Assembly (NCBI GenBank): GCA_002348705.1
Contig: DEAU01000025.1
Span: 1-30,585, forward strand
Source of the DNA: Candidatus Neomicrothrix sp. UBA2974
GTDB taxonomy: Bacteria; Actinomycetota; Acidimicrobiia; Acidimicrobiales; MedAcidi-G1
Length of the DNA: 30,585 bases
Reading direction: 5' to 3'
Part shown: piece by piece, positions 15,520 through 22,910 of the stretch
How the letters are laid out: the number at the start of each line of letters is the position of its first letter
Position numbering within the stretch: position 1 is the stretch's first letter
Position numbers and translations under genes: made by a program
The notes under the pieces: generated by a model
Database searches by the model: none
What the model was told of the DNA's origin: nothing
Seen by the model: only the letters and a program-made list of their open reading frames with translations

Positions 15520-16734
15520 TCAATCCTCAAATCGGGCTACGAACAGCTCCCGGTCGATCTCGGTCGACCAATCCCAACCCAGGAGCAGACCCGCCGCCAA
15601 CTCTCCGAGCGCCGGAGCGCACTTGGCTGCATAACCGTTTCCGCCAATGGAACAGACCGTACGGTCACCAAGACGGTCTATGAACGGGTGGCCGCTGGGC
15701 GTGTAGGTGGTCACACACGACGTCGTCCACCGGCCGACATCACGAAGACCGGGCACCAGACGATGCAGAATCCGGGTCAGATTGGCAGCAAAAACCGGAT
15801 CGCCATCTGTCCGGTACCACGTTGCCAACTCGTCAGGCTTCAAGCGGACGTGGTCGTCCTGAGGAGCACCGATCTTGAGTATCCATCGGTCGTCGGATCC
15901 CAAAGGATCACGTACCGGAGGCGTTAGGTAGAAGTCGTCTAGAGGCTCGGCGCACTTGGCGATGATGCTGGGCATCCCATCCAGTCGCTCCACTTCGTCG
16001 GCGTCGAGATGGACGATCAGCTGGGTGTGAAGTGCGTACTCGAGATCCAGGCCAGCAGCGGGGGTGTCGGCTAGACCAGAGAAAGCACCGGTGGCCAAAA
16101 GAACCCGATCCGCAAGGACGGTTCCCGAATCGGTGGCCACCTCGACGGATCCAGTCCCCTCGACTACGGACCCCACGAGAGCATCGATGTGTTCGGCACC
16201 GGTCGCCAACGCAGCGGCCGCCTCGGCACGGACATGGATCCGGGGATCGACCGAGCCGGCGGGTGGCGGCTCCCACAGTGATTCCATCGGCCGCTGGTCG
16301 GTCCCTTCGGCGACAGAGAGAAATGGGAACGCCTCAACGGTTGCTGAAACGTCTCGACGCACGCAACCCAAGCCGAATCGTTCGTCGGCAGAAGCCAATA
16401 GGTCAAGCCCCGGAGCTGCTTCTAGCCAAAGATGACCAACCGGGTTGACCGCCGCGAGTCCGGTCCGCTCGGCGATGTCCGCAAATTGAGGCACGGACCG
16501 GTGGCCGAGCCAAGCCCTAATCGGGTCTGGATCGATCGTCCGACTCACCCGAGCTACGTCTTCGTGGCTCGAGTAGGCGACGCGATTGGAAAAAGCTACG
16601 GGATCGGTTCGGCGATCGACGGGTTCGACCGGACCAACGAGAGCCACGCGGGCCCCCGCGTCAGATAGGTGTCGGGCGGCCGACGCGCCGAGCATCCCGA
16701 CGCCGACGACAACCACGTCATACTGGCCGCTCAC
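15520..16734 (-). CDS. Monomeric sarcosine-oxidase-like FAD oxidoreductase
   Basis: This 404-residue DAO-family flavoprotein has the FAD fold VVVVGVGMLGASAA (GVGMLG, 11-16). Near the C-terminus, TTSCVTTYTPSGHPFID places Cys340 where monomeric sarcosine oxidase and N-methyltryptophan oxidase carry the Cys that binds FAD covalently (TCMYTMTPDEHFIID-type block). The following IGGNGYAAKCAPALGELAAGL matches the GFSGHGFKLSP-type segment. The expected reaction is oxidative removal of an N-methyl group with formation of formaldehyde and hydrogen peroxide. The GTG start is separated from the preceding stop by a single base, which indicates translational coupling to the small membrane protein. Regulator, membrane protein and oxidase seem to form one transcript. 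The substrate is unknown: sarcosine, an N-methyl amino acid, or a methylamine of this locus. Confidence 0.85.
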   Translation of the reverse strand: MSGQYDVVVVGVGMLGASAARHLSDAGARVALVGPVEPVDRRTDPVAFSNRVAYSSHEDVARVSRTIDPDPIRAWLGHRSVPQFADIAERTGLAAVNPVGHLWLEAAPGLDLLASADERFGLGCVRRDVSATVEAFPFLSVAEGTDQRPMESLWEPPPAGSVDPRIHVRAEAAAALATGAEHIDALVGSVVEGTGSVEVATDSGTVLADRVLLATGAFSGLADTPAAGLDLEYALHTQLIVHLDADEVERLDGMPSIIAKCAEPLDDFYLTPPVRDPLGSDDRWILKIGAPQDDHVRLKPDELATWYRTDGDPVFAANLTRILHRLVPGLRDVGRWTTSCVTTYTPSGHPFIDRLGDRTVCSIGGNGYAAKCAPALGELAAGLLLGWDWSTEIDRELFVARFED

Positions 16735-16735
16735 C

Positions 16736-17115
16736 TCAGTCAGGCGCGTTCTCGCGGATCTCGGCGATCATGTGCCACACCAGCATTACGACTGCGGCCG
16801 ACGCTGCCGGAACGGCAAGCCGAAGACCCCAACCAGCGTCTCCGCCCAACTGCACTATGGCCCGCCACGACACGGCGGCGCCGAATCCTGCGGCCATCCA
16901 AGAGCGCCCCCGCCCTCACCGCGCCGGGCCACCCAAACGCGCAGCGCCAGATAGCCGAGCACATGAGTCATACCAACCACCGACACCCACCAGAGGGTGA
17001 GGCGACGATCGAATCCCTGCTGTCGCGCCTCCCAGACGGTCAGGCCGAGCGCTGCCAACAACAGAAGGAACAAGAAACCACTCTGATGCGCATCAATGAG
17101 CCACAGGACTCCCAT
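16736..17115 (-). CDS. Small multi-span membrane protein, apparently split by a -1 base frameshift
   Basis: The frame starting at 17115 (ATG, with an AGGAGG site) gives two hydrophobic segments (GFLFLLLLAALGLTVW and WWVSVVGMTHVLGYLAL) and then degenerates into GGP before its stop at 16855. A second frame, open from 16916 to 16736, continues with membrane-like sequence (MAAGFGAAVSWRAIV..., RLAVPAASAAVVMLVWHMIAEI) and ends one base before the next gene. Adding one G to the five-G run at 16908-16912 joins them into a protein of about 125 residues with three or four spans. Either the reading has a homopolymer error, or the gene is broken, or two short genes overlap (17115-16855 and 16898-16736). 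The function is unknown; its place between regulator and oxidase suggests a transport or anchoring role. Confidence 0.6.
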
Positions 17116-17155
17116 CGTTGCTCTACCTCCTCCCTTGACTGGAACTGCGGCGGAC

Positions 17156-17767
17156 CTATTCGGGCGCCGGGAAAACCTTTACCGACATAAAGCGGACCGG
17201 CACCTCGACCAACTCGACCGGACCGTGGGCCACTTCTCCGTGGATCTGAATCGTGTCCCCGACCTCAAGGCGATAGTTCTTGGGGCCATAGCCGTAGTCC
17301 ATCGATCCCTCCAACATGTGGAGGAACTCCACTCCTTCATGCTGGAAGAGTGGGAACACCTCATCGGTCACCTCGAGAGTCACCATCATCGGTTCGATAA
17401 TCCTGGTCGGACCCCGCAGAGAACCCAGGTCCTCGTAGACGTGGCCCGGTCGGGTTCCCTCGTGGAGGATCTCCATGCGCTCCTTATCCCGCACGATCAC
17501 CACATCGTGCTCCTCGTCTAAGCCCCGAAAGAACGCCGTAATCGGGACCCGAGCAGCATGGGCCAATCGAGTCAGGGTCGACAGGCTAGGTGAGGTCTGG
17601 CCGTGCTCGATCTTTGAGACCATGCCCAAGGAGATCTCCGCCACCTCGGCGAACTGTGCCATGGTCAGCCCGAGAGCCCTTCGGGCATCACGCACGCGCT
17701 CGCCTACCACCCGGCAAACGTCGTCAGAAGAAAAAGCGTGTCCGACGTCGTCGTCCCGCTGAATCAC
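17156..17767 (-). CDS. XRE-family regulator with C-terminal cupin sensor domain
   Basis: This 203-residue transcription factor has an HTH_3 domain (VRDARRALGLTMAQFAEVAEISLGMVSKIEHGQ, in pieces at about 26-58) and a cupin_2 domain at about 120-195 (FQHEGVEFLHMLEGSMDY, then LEVGDTIQIHGEVAHGPVE). XRE-cupin proteins usually sense a small metabolite in the cupin barrel and control adjacent amine, amino-acid or betaine catabolic genes. The GTG at 17767 is preferred over a TTG at 17785 because a GGGGAGGAG site fits only the former. It diverges from the flavoprotein at 17935 and heads the leftward group with the membrane protein and the sarcosine-oxidase-like enzyme. It is the only DNA-binding regulator in the window, so it is the natural candidate for control of the methylamine locus. 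Confidence 0.9.
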   Translation of the reverse strand: MIQRDDDVGHAFSSDDVCRVVGERVRDARRALGLTMAQFAEVAEISLGMVSKIEHGQTSPSLSTLTRLAHAARVPITAFFRGLDEEHDVVIVRDKERMEILHEGTRPGHVYEDLGSLRGPTRIIEPMMVTLEVTDEVFPLFQHEGVEFLHMLEGSMDYGYGPKNYRLEVGDTIQIHGEVAHGPVELVEVPVRFMSVKVFPAPE

Positions 17768-17793
17768 GGCGTCTCCTCCCCTCAACTAACTCT

Positions 17794-17814
17794 GCGGGGT
17801 CCATATGATCCCGC
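17794..17814. promoter_or_regulatory. Candidate operator in the regulator/flavoprotein divergent promoter
   Basis: GCGGG (17794-17798) and CCCGC (17810-17814) flank a core containing the palindrome CATATG (17802-17807). The size is right for an XRE dimer site and it lies about 30 nt upstream of the regulator start, which would suit autoregulation. The symmetry is imperfect, so this is tentative. Confidence 0.35.
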
Positions 17815-17934
17815 GACTAGACCGATCGTAACGAGGTGCCGTGAGGGTAGTGGTGAAACCCTCCGGAGTGAAAGACGTGGTGGTGCAGACGACGATTGGT
17901 TCAGACAACACTCAGCAGTCATAGCCTTGGCGCC

Positions 17935-19242
17935 GTGCCGGACGTCATCGTGGTCGGAGCCGGGGTCATGGGGGCTTCAATCGCCCTGGAGTTACAGCGG
18001 TCCGGTCGCTCTGTGGTGGTCGTCGACCGGGGCGATGCCGTTGGCGCCGGTTCGACCAGCACCAGTTCGGCAGTCGTGCGCTTCAACTACTCGACGTTGG
18101 CCGGAGTGACGGCCGCCTGGGAATCGGCCCACCGTTGGGCCGACTGGGCCAACCATCTGGGCGTTGACAGCCGATCCGAAAGCCGGGCCCCGCTAGCAAG
18201 GTTTGTCCAATGCCCCATGGTCTTCCTTGAGCCTCCGAATTTCCCCCGGATGGAGGCCACCGTCCTGCTTTCCGCCGTCGGTGTGCCCCATGCGGTACTC
18301 GACGAGGACCAGTTGGCCGAACGCTTCCCGGCACTTGATACCGGCCGGTTCCATCCACCGCGCCGGCCCGACGACCCAAAGTTCGACCACGGCCCATTCG
18401 GTCGACTAGACGCCGTGATGACCGAGGACAGTGGCTTCATCGACGACCCACGATTGGCCAGCGTGAACCTAATGGACGCTGCCCAGCGCCATGGCTGCGA
18501 ACTCCGACTGCGGTCCGAAGTAGTGGGTGTGCCACGTACCCCGTCCGGCCGGGTGGCCGGAGTCTCTCTAGCCGACGGCTCCCGGGTGGAAGCATCCGTG
18601 GTGGTCAACGCGGCCGGACCATGGAGCGCCAGACTGAACGGTCTGGCCGGAGTAGCCGACGACATGGCCGTCAGCACCAGGCCTATGCGCCAGGAGGTGC
18701 ATGTCGTCGAGTCCCCATCCGGCTTCGGGTTGGAGGACGGCGGAGCAATGGTCGCCGATCTGGACCTCGGCTATTACGTGCGCCCGCAGAGAGGCGGCAC
18801 ACTGCTCGTTGGAGGCGTAGAGCCCGACTGTGACCCGCTCGAATGGATCGACGACCCGGATGAGGTCTCACCAACACCGACGGTGGCGTGCTTCGAAGCA
18901 CAGGTGTGGCGCCTCGCCCGGAGGTTGCCTGAACTGGCCGTGCCGCACCGGCCAACAGGCTTAGCCGGGGTTTACGACGTCACACAGGACTGGGTCCCCA
19001 TCTACGACCGCACGTCACTGGACGGCTTCTACGTCGCCATTGGGACGTCCGGCAACCAGTTCAAGAACGCCCCACTCGTTGGTCAGATAGTCCGAGACCT
19101 GGTCGACGCCTGCGAAGCCGGCCACGACCACGATTCCGATCCGATAAGCACCTGGTGCAACCGGATCGAGCGAACCCTGAACCTCGGGGCCTTCTCGCGT
19201 CTGCGGCCCGAGTCGGCGACAACCGGAACGGTGCTGGGATGA
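17935..19242 (+). CDS. FAD-dependent oxidoreductase of the DAO family (sarcosine/dimethylglycine oxidase-like)
   Basis: This is a flavoprotein of about 435 residues with the FAD fold VIVVGAGVMGASIALEL (GAGVMG at 8-13), a STSTSSAVVRFNY block in the position typical of the DAO family, and a C-terminal LAGVYDVTQDWVPIYDR...FYVAIGTSGNQFKNAPLVGQ segment. Unlike the enzyme at 15520 it has no Cys at the covalent-flavin position. I choose the GTG at 17935 because the dinucleotide fold begins immediately after it; a TTG at 17896 adds 13 residues without homology. It diverges from the XRE-cupin gene and is likely controlled by it. It probably oxidises a secondary or tertiary N-methyl amine or N-methyl amino acid. 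The exact substrate cannot be read from sequence. Confidence 0.83.
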   Translation: MPDVIVVGAGVMGASIALELQRSGRSVVVVDRGDAVGAGSTSTSSAVVRFNYSTLAGVTAAWESAHRWADWANHLGVDSRSESRAPLARFVQCPMVFLEPPNFPRMEATVLLSAVGVPHAVLDEDQLAERFPALDTGRFHPPRRPDDPKFDHGPFGRLDAVMTEDSGFIDDPRLASVNLMDAAQRHGCELRLRSEVVGVPRTPSGRVAGVSLADGSRVEASVVVNAAGPWSARLNGLAGVADDMAVSTRPMRQEVHVVESPSGFGLEDGGAMVADLDLGYYVRPQRGGTLLVGGVEPDCDPLEWIDDPDEVSPTPTVACFEAQVWRLARRLPELAVPHRPTGLAGVYDVTQDWVPIYDRTSLDGFYVAIGTSGNQFKNAPLVGQIVRDLVDACEAGHDHDSDPISTWCNRIERTLNLGAFSRLRPESATTGTVLG

Positions 19243-19416
19243 CCGGCGGGGTCCAAGCCCAGATGCAGTCTCATGGAGAGGCCTTCTCATCGAAACGCCT
19301 TAAGGCCCGCCCGAGACGACAGGCGACCCGTCTACCCCCTACCGTGATGAGCGACGGCCCAATCACTGGAACGGGCCAGAACGACACTGCGAACACACCG
19401 CGAAAAGGAGCCAAAC

Positions 19417-19713
19417 ATGGGCGCCGACGGCACTTGGAACATGACAATGAAAACCCCTATGGGCGAGCAAGCAGGCACGCTCACACTGGCCACCGACGGC
19501 GGGACCCTGACCGGCACGATGTCCGGTCCTCAGGGCTCGCTGGAACTCGAAGATGGGACCGTCGACGGTGACGCGCTGTCTTGGACTGTGAACATGACGT
19601 CGCCAATGCCGATCAAAGTTGAGGCCACCGCAACAGTCGACGGCGACACACTCACCGGCGAAGCAAAGCTCGGCGCCTTCGGAACCGCTCCGTTCAACGG
19701 CACCCGCTCCTAA
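19417..19713 (+). CDS. Small beta-rich conserved-looking protein of unknown function
   Basis: This 98-residue protein has a good AAGGAG site before its ATG. It has no signal peptide, Cys or membrane segment. Short alternating strands with Thr/Gly turns (GTWNMTMKTPMGEQAGTL, GTLTGTMSGPQGSLEL, DALSWTVNMTSPMPIKVEA, DGDTLTGEAKLGAFGTAPF) suggest a small beta-barrel or lipocalin-like fold built from repeated two-strand units. It stands alone between convergent neighbours and is closed by a strong hairpin. I do not recognise a function. Confidence 0.75.
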   Translation: MGADGTWNMTMKTPMGEQAGTLTLATDGGTLTGTMSGPQGSLELEDGTVDGDALSWTVNMTSPMPIKVEATATVDGDTLTGEAKLGAFGTAPFNGTRS

Positions 19714-19722
19714 CTCAAATCG

Positions 19723-19768
19723 CCTGAGCGACAGCCTCTCGGCCGAAATGGCCGAGAGGCTGCTCAGG
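19723..19768. terminator. Long bidirectional terminator hairpin
   Basis: CAGCCTCTCGGCC (19732-19744) pairs perfectly with GGCCGAGAGGCTG (19750-19762) across a 5-nt loop. An outer stem, CCTGAG (19723-19728) with CTCAGG (19763-19768), extends it beyond a 3-nt bulge. It lies between the convergent ends of the 98-residue protein gene and the dehalogenase-like gene, and its right arm overlaps the latter's stop codon. It is the strongest hairpin I noticed in the window. Confidence 0.85.
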
Positions 19769-21014
19769 TGGGCCGGTCGTCGCGACCTTTCCACCAATCT
19801 CGGGGCCTGAGCCGCTTCCCGTAGCCCATTCTTTCCTCCAACCAGAGCATCATCCCGCGCAACCTCGTCGCCGCCAGTCGCCTACCGAGGCGATGCCGAA
19901 ATCGACTGAAATCCTTGTTGTAGGGACAAACCCGCATGCAGATCATGCAGTCGTTGGCGATCTGCGCCCAGTACGAAAAACACTTCTCCCCGTCGACGGA
20001 CCATTTCCTCACTCCTCCGATCGACGAGCGGTTTAGCTTCACGGCCACCGGACCCGCATCGGGTATGGCTCCTGGCGGACAGGCATTCGAACACCGTCGA
20101 CACTGCTCACAGAAGCGAGTAACCCCGAATTCGATTGGCTGGTCATGCGCTACAGGAAGATCAGTGAAGATCTTTCCAAACCTCACCCGTGGTCCGAACT
20201 CAGGGGTGATGACCATGCCGTGTCGCCCATACTCACCGAGCCCCGCCTGAATGGCCAACGGAATAGCCAGTGCCGTGTCGTTGAGACTGGGTACCGCCCG
20301 ATATCCGAGGTTGCGGAGCCACTGGGCAGTAGCCAGCAGCACAAGGGCATCCTTTGAGTAGCCAAGCCCGGTAGCCGCCCCCGAGAGCGCCGACGGCACC
20401 GTATCGACCAGTCCGCGATCCATGGCCTGACCGATAACAACCACGCTGGTCAACCCATCCGGAAGTCCGACCGGACGGCCTTCGTCAGCTCGACGGGCAT
20501 ACCGTTCGGTGTAAACCCATCGCTCGTCGTGGGCACAAAGACCGACTAGGTCCGCACCAAACGTTCGAGCCACCTGCTTGACAGTGGCGGACGCCTCCTC
20601 GGGGGAACCCAAGTCGAAGCGTTCGCTAGGACCGTCTCGCAGTTGACTGAGTGGACTCAAGAAACCGTCGCGGAGGTCCTCGGCGTCGTGCATCTCAGCG
20701 AACACGTCGACGACCTGCCAAGCAGCATTTCTGATGGCGTAATCCCGCTGACCAAAGCCCGAGGCATTTCGCCAGGACCGCAGTGGTTCGCGGTACGAGG
20801 CGAAGAACCGCCGCGCCTCCTCAGTAGCTACCTCCGGATCCCAAGAGGCGCGGTTGAAGACGTCGTCGACTTGGTTGAAGCGCTCGAAGCTTTCCAACAC
20901 CTCCCACGCGGGACCGTCAACTCCCGATGGACCAGCGTCACAAGAATCCGATGGCGAGCCGGCAAACAATGCTCCTCGGCGATCAGGTCGCTCTGAACCT
21001 CTCGGGTGGATCAT
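19764..21014 (-). CDS. Soluble reductive-dehalogenase-like cobalamin/Fe-S protein
   Basis: This 416-residue protein has two ferredoxin-type clusters: Cys302-305-308-312 (CEQCRRCSNACP) and Cys345-356-359-363 (...CMICMRVCP). The preceding region (WLRNLGYRAVPSLNDTALA then GLGEYGRHGMVITPEFGPRV) and the C-terminal MLWLEERMGYGKRLRPRDWW are the pattern of the RdhA catalytic domain, which binds cobalamin. The N-terminal FERFNQVDDVFNRASWDP block also belongs to RdhA rather than to the related epoxyqueuosine reductase QueG. There is no twin-arginine signal, so it should be cytosolic, unlike respiratory RdhA. The ATG overlaps the stop of the upstream lipoprotein gene by 4 nt. It may reduce a halogenated or other compound; no anchor protein RdhB is nearby. 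Reductase function is family-based and the substrate unknown. Confidence 0.85.
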   Translation of the reverse strand: MIHPRGSERPDRRGALFAGSPSDSCDAGPSGVDGPAWEVLESFERFNQVDDVFNRASWDPEVATEEARRFFASYREPLRSWRNASGFGQRDYAIRNAAWQVVDVFAEMHDAEDLRDGFLSPLSQLRDGPSERFDLGSPEEASATVKQVARTFGADLVGLCAHDERWVYTERYARRADEGRPVGLPDGLTSVVVIGQAMDRGLVDTVPSALSGAATGLGYSKDALVLLATAQWLRNLGYRAVPSLNDTALAIPLAIQAGLGEYGRHGMVITPEFGPRVRFGKIFTDLPVAHDQPIEFGVTRFCEQCRRCSNACPPGAIPDAGPVAVKLNRSSIGGVRKWSVDGEKCFSYWAQIANDCMICMRVCPYNKDFSRFRHRLGRRLAATRLRGMMLWLEERMGYGKRLRPRDWWKGRDDRPT

Positions 21015-21697
21015 GAGTCCGCGGGGCAGCTCAGGTCGAGGTCTTCGGCCATTGCCACGTTGAAACCCTCCCGCCCGTGGGTGAAAAGGGCTACAAACCA
21101 GGAGGCGACATCCTCCTCGACTAGACCAGCCAAGAGGCAGTCGAGGTCCTGGGGCACACCGAGTGCAGTCATGTCAGCTCGCATCATGGCCAGCATGTCG
21201 GCACAGAACCCCACAGGCTGGACGAGGGCGAGGGCATCAGGGACTTCCATGCCTCCGGTCTGGGATACCGACACCAATGCCGCCGTCCGAGCGATTCCCT
21301 CGACCTGCATCATCGTCACGATGACGCATTCGGCCTGCTCCTCGGTCCAGTGCCGACCCAGGACGGGGTGAAGGGGATAGTTCGACATCCAGTTCGAGTA
21401 GAGCGTCATCTGCTGCCCGACCGTTCCTTGATCGGCTCCTTGGGCCAACAGGTCATCAGCCCTCTGCTCGGCGGCGGCCCGATCCAACCCATCGCGTTGC
21501 ATGACCAACTGGACGAGTTCCTCACGAACCTCACCCATCAGAGCGTCCGTGTCGACCGTGGAAGCCGGTGACGAAGCGGTGGCGGGCGTGGTCGAAGCCG
21601 TCGCCGCCATCGTCTGGGCGATCGACCGCTCGGAATCCGAGCAGGCCAAAGAAATAAAGCAGACCAGTGCCAGTATGAGGCTGGTCCGGATTCCCAT
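21011..21697 (-). CDS. Putative lipoprotein of unknown function, coupled to the dehalogenase-like gene
   Basis: This 228-residue protein starts best at the ATG at 21697, giving a short signal peptide with lipobox (ALVCFISLAC, Cys19). A longer frame to 21814 would place an unlikely 39 residues in front. A Thr/Ser/Ala-rich linker follows, then a mostly helical domain with an Ala/Glu/Asp-rich first helix region and Cys residues in AECVIVTMMQ, VGFCADML, DLDCLLAGL and LSCPADS. The spaced Cys may form disulfides outside the cell. The domain appears to contain two similar helical halves. It is not a recognised family. Its stop overlaps the start of the reductive-dehalogenase-like gene (ATGA). Confidence 0.75.
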   Translation of the reverse strand: MGIRTSLILALVCFISLACSDSERSIAQTMAATASTTPATASSPASTVDTDALMGEVREELVQLVMQRDGLDRAAAEQRADDLLAQGADQGTVGQQMTLYSNWMSNYPLHPVLGRHWTEEQAECVIVTMMQVEGIARTAALVSVSQTGGMEVPDALALVQPVGFCADMLAMMRADMTALGVPQDLDCLLAGLVEEDVASWFVALFTHGREGFNVAMAEDLDLSCPADS

Positions 21698-21791
21698 AGA
21701 GACAGTCTCACCGCAGATCACCGGTCGCGAAACGTGGCGGACGGCAGCACCACTCGGATCGACCTCCACCGGTCCGGACTCTGGCAGTGGC

Positions 21792-22811
21792 CTAATCGAG
21801 CCCGATTTCTTCAACCGTCCTCAGCCACAGTTCGTGCCTCGGATCAAGGACGTCGAAATGGGTCCCCGTGTCGTCGAAGATCCCTATGGCTCCGTCAATG
21901 AGGCCGCTCTGGCTGATTGGCACCACTTGGTCGTAGCGGCCGTGAACCACGATGATCCTCTGACCTTCGAAGACGGGCTGGGCGACCCGGTAATGCTCAG
22001 GGACCTCGTCGGGCTCACCCCCCAGTAGCGCCTCCACTGCGCTGCCACCCATGTTGACCGCCGCGGCGAAGCGAAGGTCTACGACGGCCGCTTGAGCGAC
22101 CGCTGTGTGAGGACGAACGACCGGATCCGCTCCGGGGTCGCCGGATCGCAGGAAATGTCGACTGCTAGCCCAGAGTGCAAGATGACCACCGGCTGAATGG
22201 CCGATCACCGTCACGTCATCGAGCAGGAGATCCTCGTCAAGAACTGCGAGGTGATCCATGGCAAGAGCTACGTCCTCCAGTGTCCCCGGATAGCCACCAC
22301 CCGGGTCACCCACAGATCGGTAATTGAAGTTCCACGTTGTAACACCGCGATTCGTGGCATCAACAGCCAGAGCGGTCATCAGCGTCTCGTCGAAACCCGA
22401 CCGCCAAAACCCACCGTGGACGAAGACCACAACGCCGAATGGACCGACCCCCGGAGGAACTCGAAGATCGCCGACCTGCTGCGGTGCGTCACCGTATTGA
22501 ACGCGCACCAGTCGAGTGGTCATGGATTCGGTCGTCGTTGGAACTGCCTTGGTTGTTGTCGGCGCGACCGTTGTCCTCGCTGGAACTGTCGTCGTGCTGT
22601 CGGCTACCACGGGGGTTGTCGTCGTAACCACCGGTGCCTTGGTCGTAGATCCCCGAGCCGACGGTTTGGTAGTCGTTGACGATTCCAGCGGCGCAGCAGT
22701 CGTGGTGGACATGATGGTGCTCACAACCGGCGCATTGACCGTTTCGGGCACCTCCGAAGCACACGAGGCTGCAACAACTACCAGCGAGACGAAGGTCGAA
22801 CGACGGCGCAA
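21792..22811 (-). CDS. Alpha/beta-hydrolase (esterase-like) lipoprotein with Thr-rich linker
   Basis: This 339-residue secreted hydrolase is predicted to act at the cell surface. A TTG at 22811 with an AGGAG site gives an ideal lipoprotein signal (MRRRSTFVSLVVVAASC, Cys17); a TTG at 22847 adds 12 residues before it. A Thr/Val/Pro-rich linker of about 80 residues leads to the catalytic domain. Oxyanion motif HGGFW starts at 132, nucleophile Ser206 lies in GHSAGG, and Asp294 (GRYDQVVP) and His318 (GTHFDVL) complete the triad. The HGG plus GHSAGG pattern fits BD-FAE/kynurenine-formamidase-like and HSL-like esterases. The substrate is unknown. It precedes the lipoprotein gene by 94 nt on the same strand. 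Confidence 0.85.
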   Translation of the reverse strand: MRRRSTFVSLVVVAASCASEVPETVNAPVVSTIMSTTTAAPLESSTTTKPSARGSTTKAPVVTTTTPVVADSTTTVPARTTVAPTTTKAVPTTTESMTTRLVRVQYGDAPQQVGDLRVPPGVGPFGVVVFVHGGFWRSGFDETLMTALAVDATNRGVTTWNFNYRSVGDPGGGYPGTLEDVALAMDHLAVLDEDLLLDDVTVIGHSAGGHLALWASSRHFLRSGDPGADPVVRPHTAVAQAAVVDLRFAAAVNMGGSAVEALLGGEPDEVPEHYRVAQPVFEGQRIIVVHGRYDQVVPISQSGLIDGAIGIFDDTGTHFDVLDPRHELWLRTVEEIGLD

Positions 22812-22910
22812 GACATCTCCTATCGGGGCCAGACAACGATTCTTCAAGGTCGCCGAGCCACGTTAGGCGGGGTTCGATCTGGGCACGCCCCAGGCCCTAT
22901 TTTTTCGTTT

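Noticed and set aside
19764..21014. Epoxyqueuosine reductase (QueG).
   Set aside because: The double-cluster motif is shared, but the N-terminal FERFNQVDDVF block and the C-terminal GYGKRLRPRDWW block fit RdhA-type proteins better.
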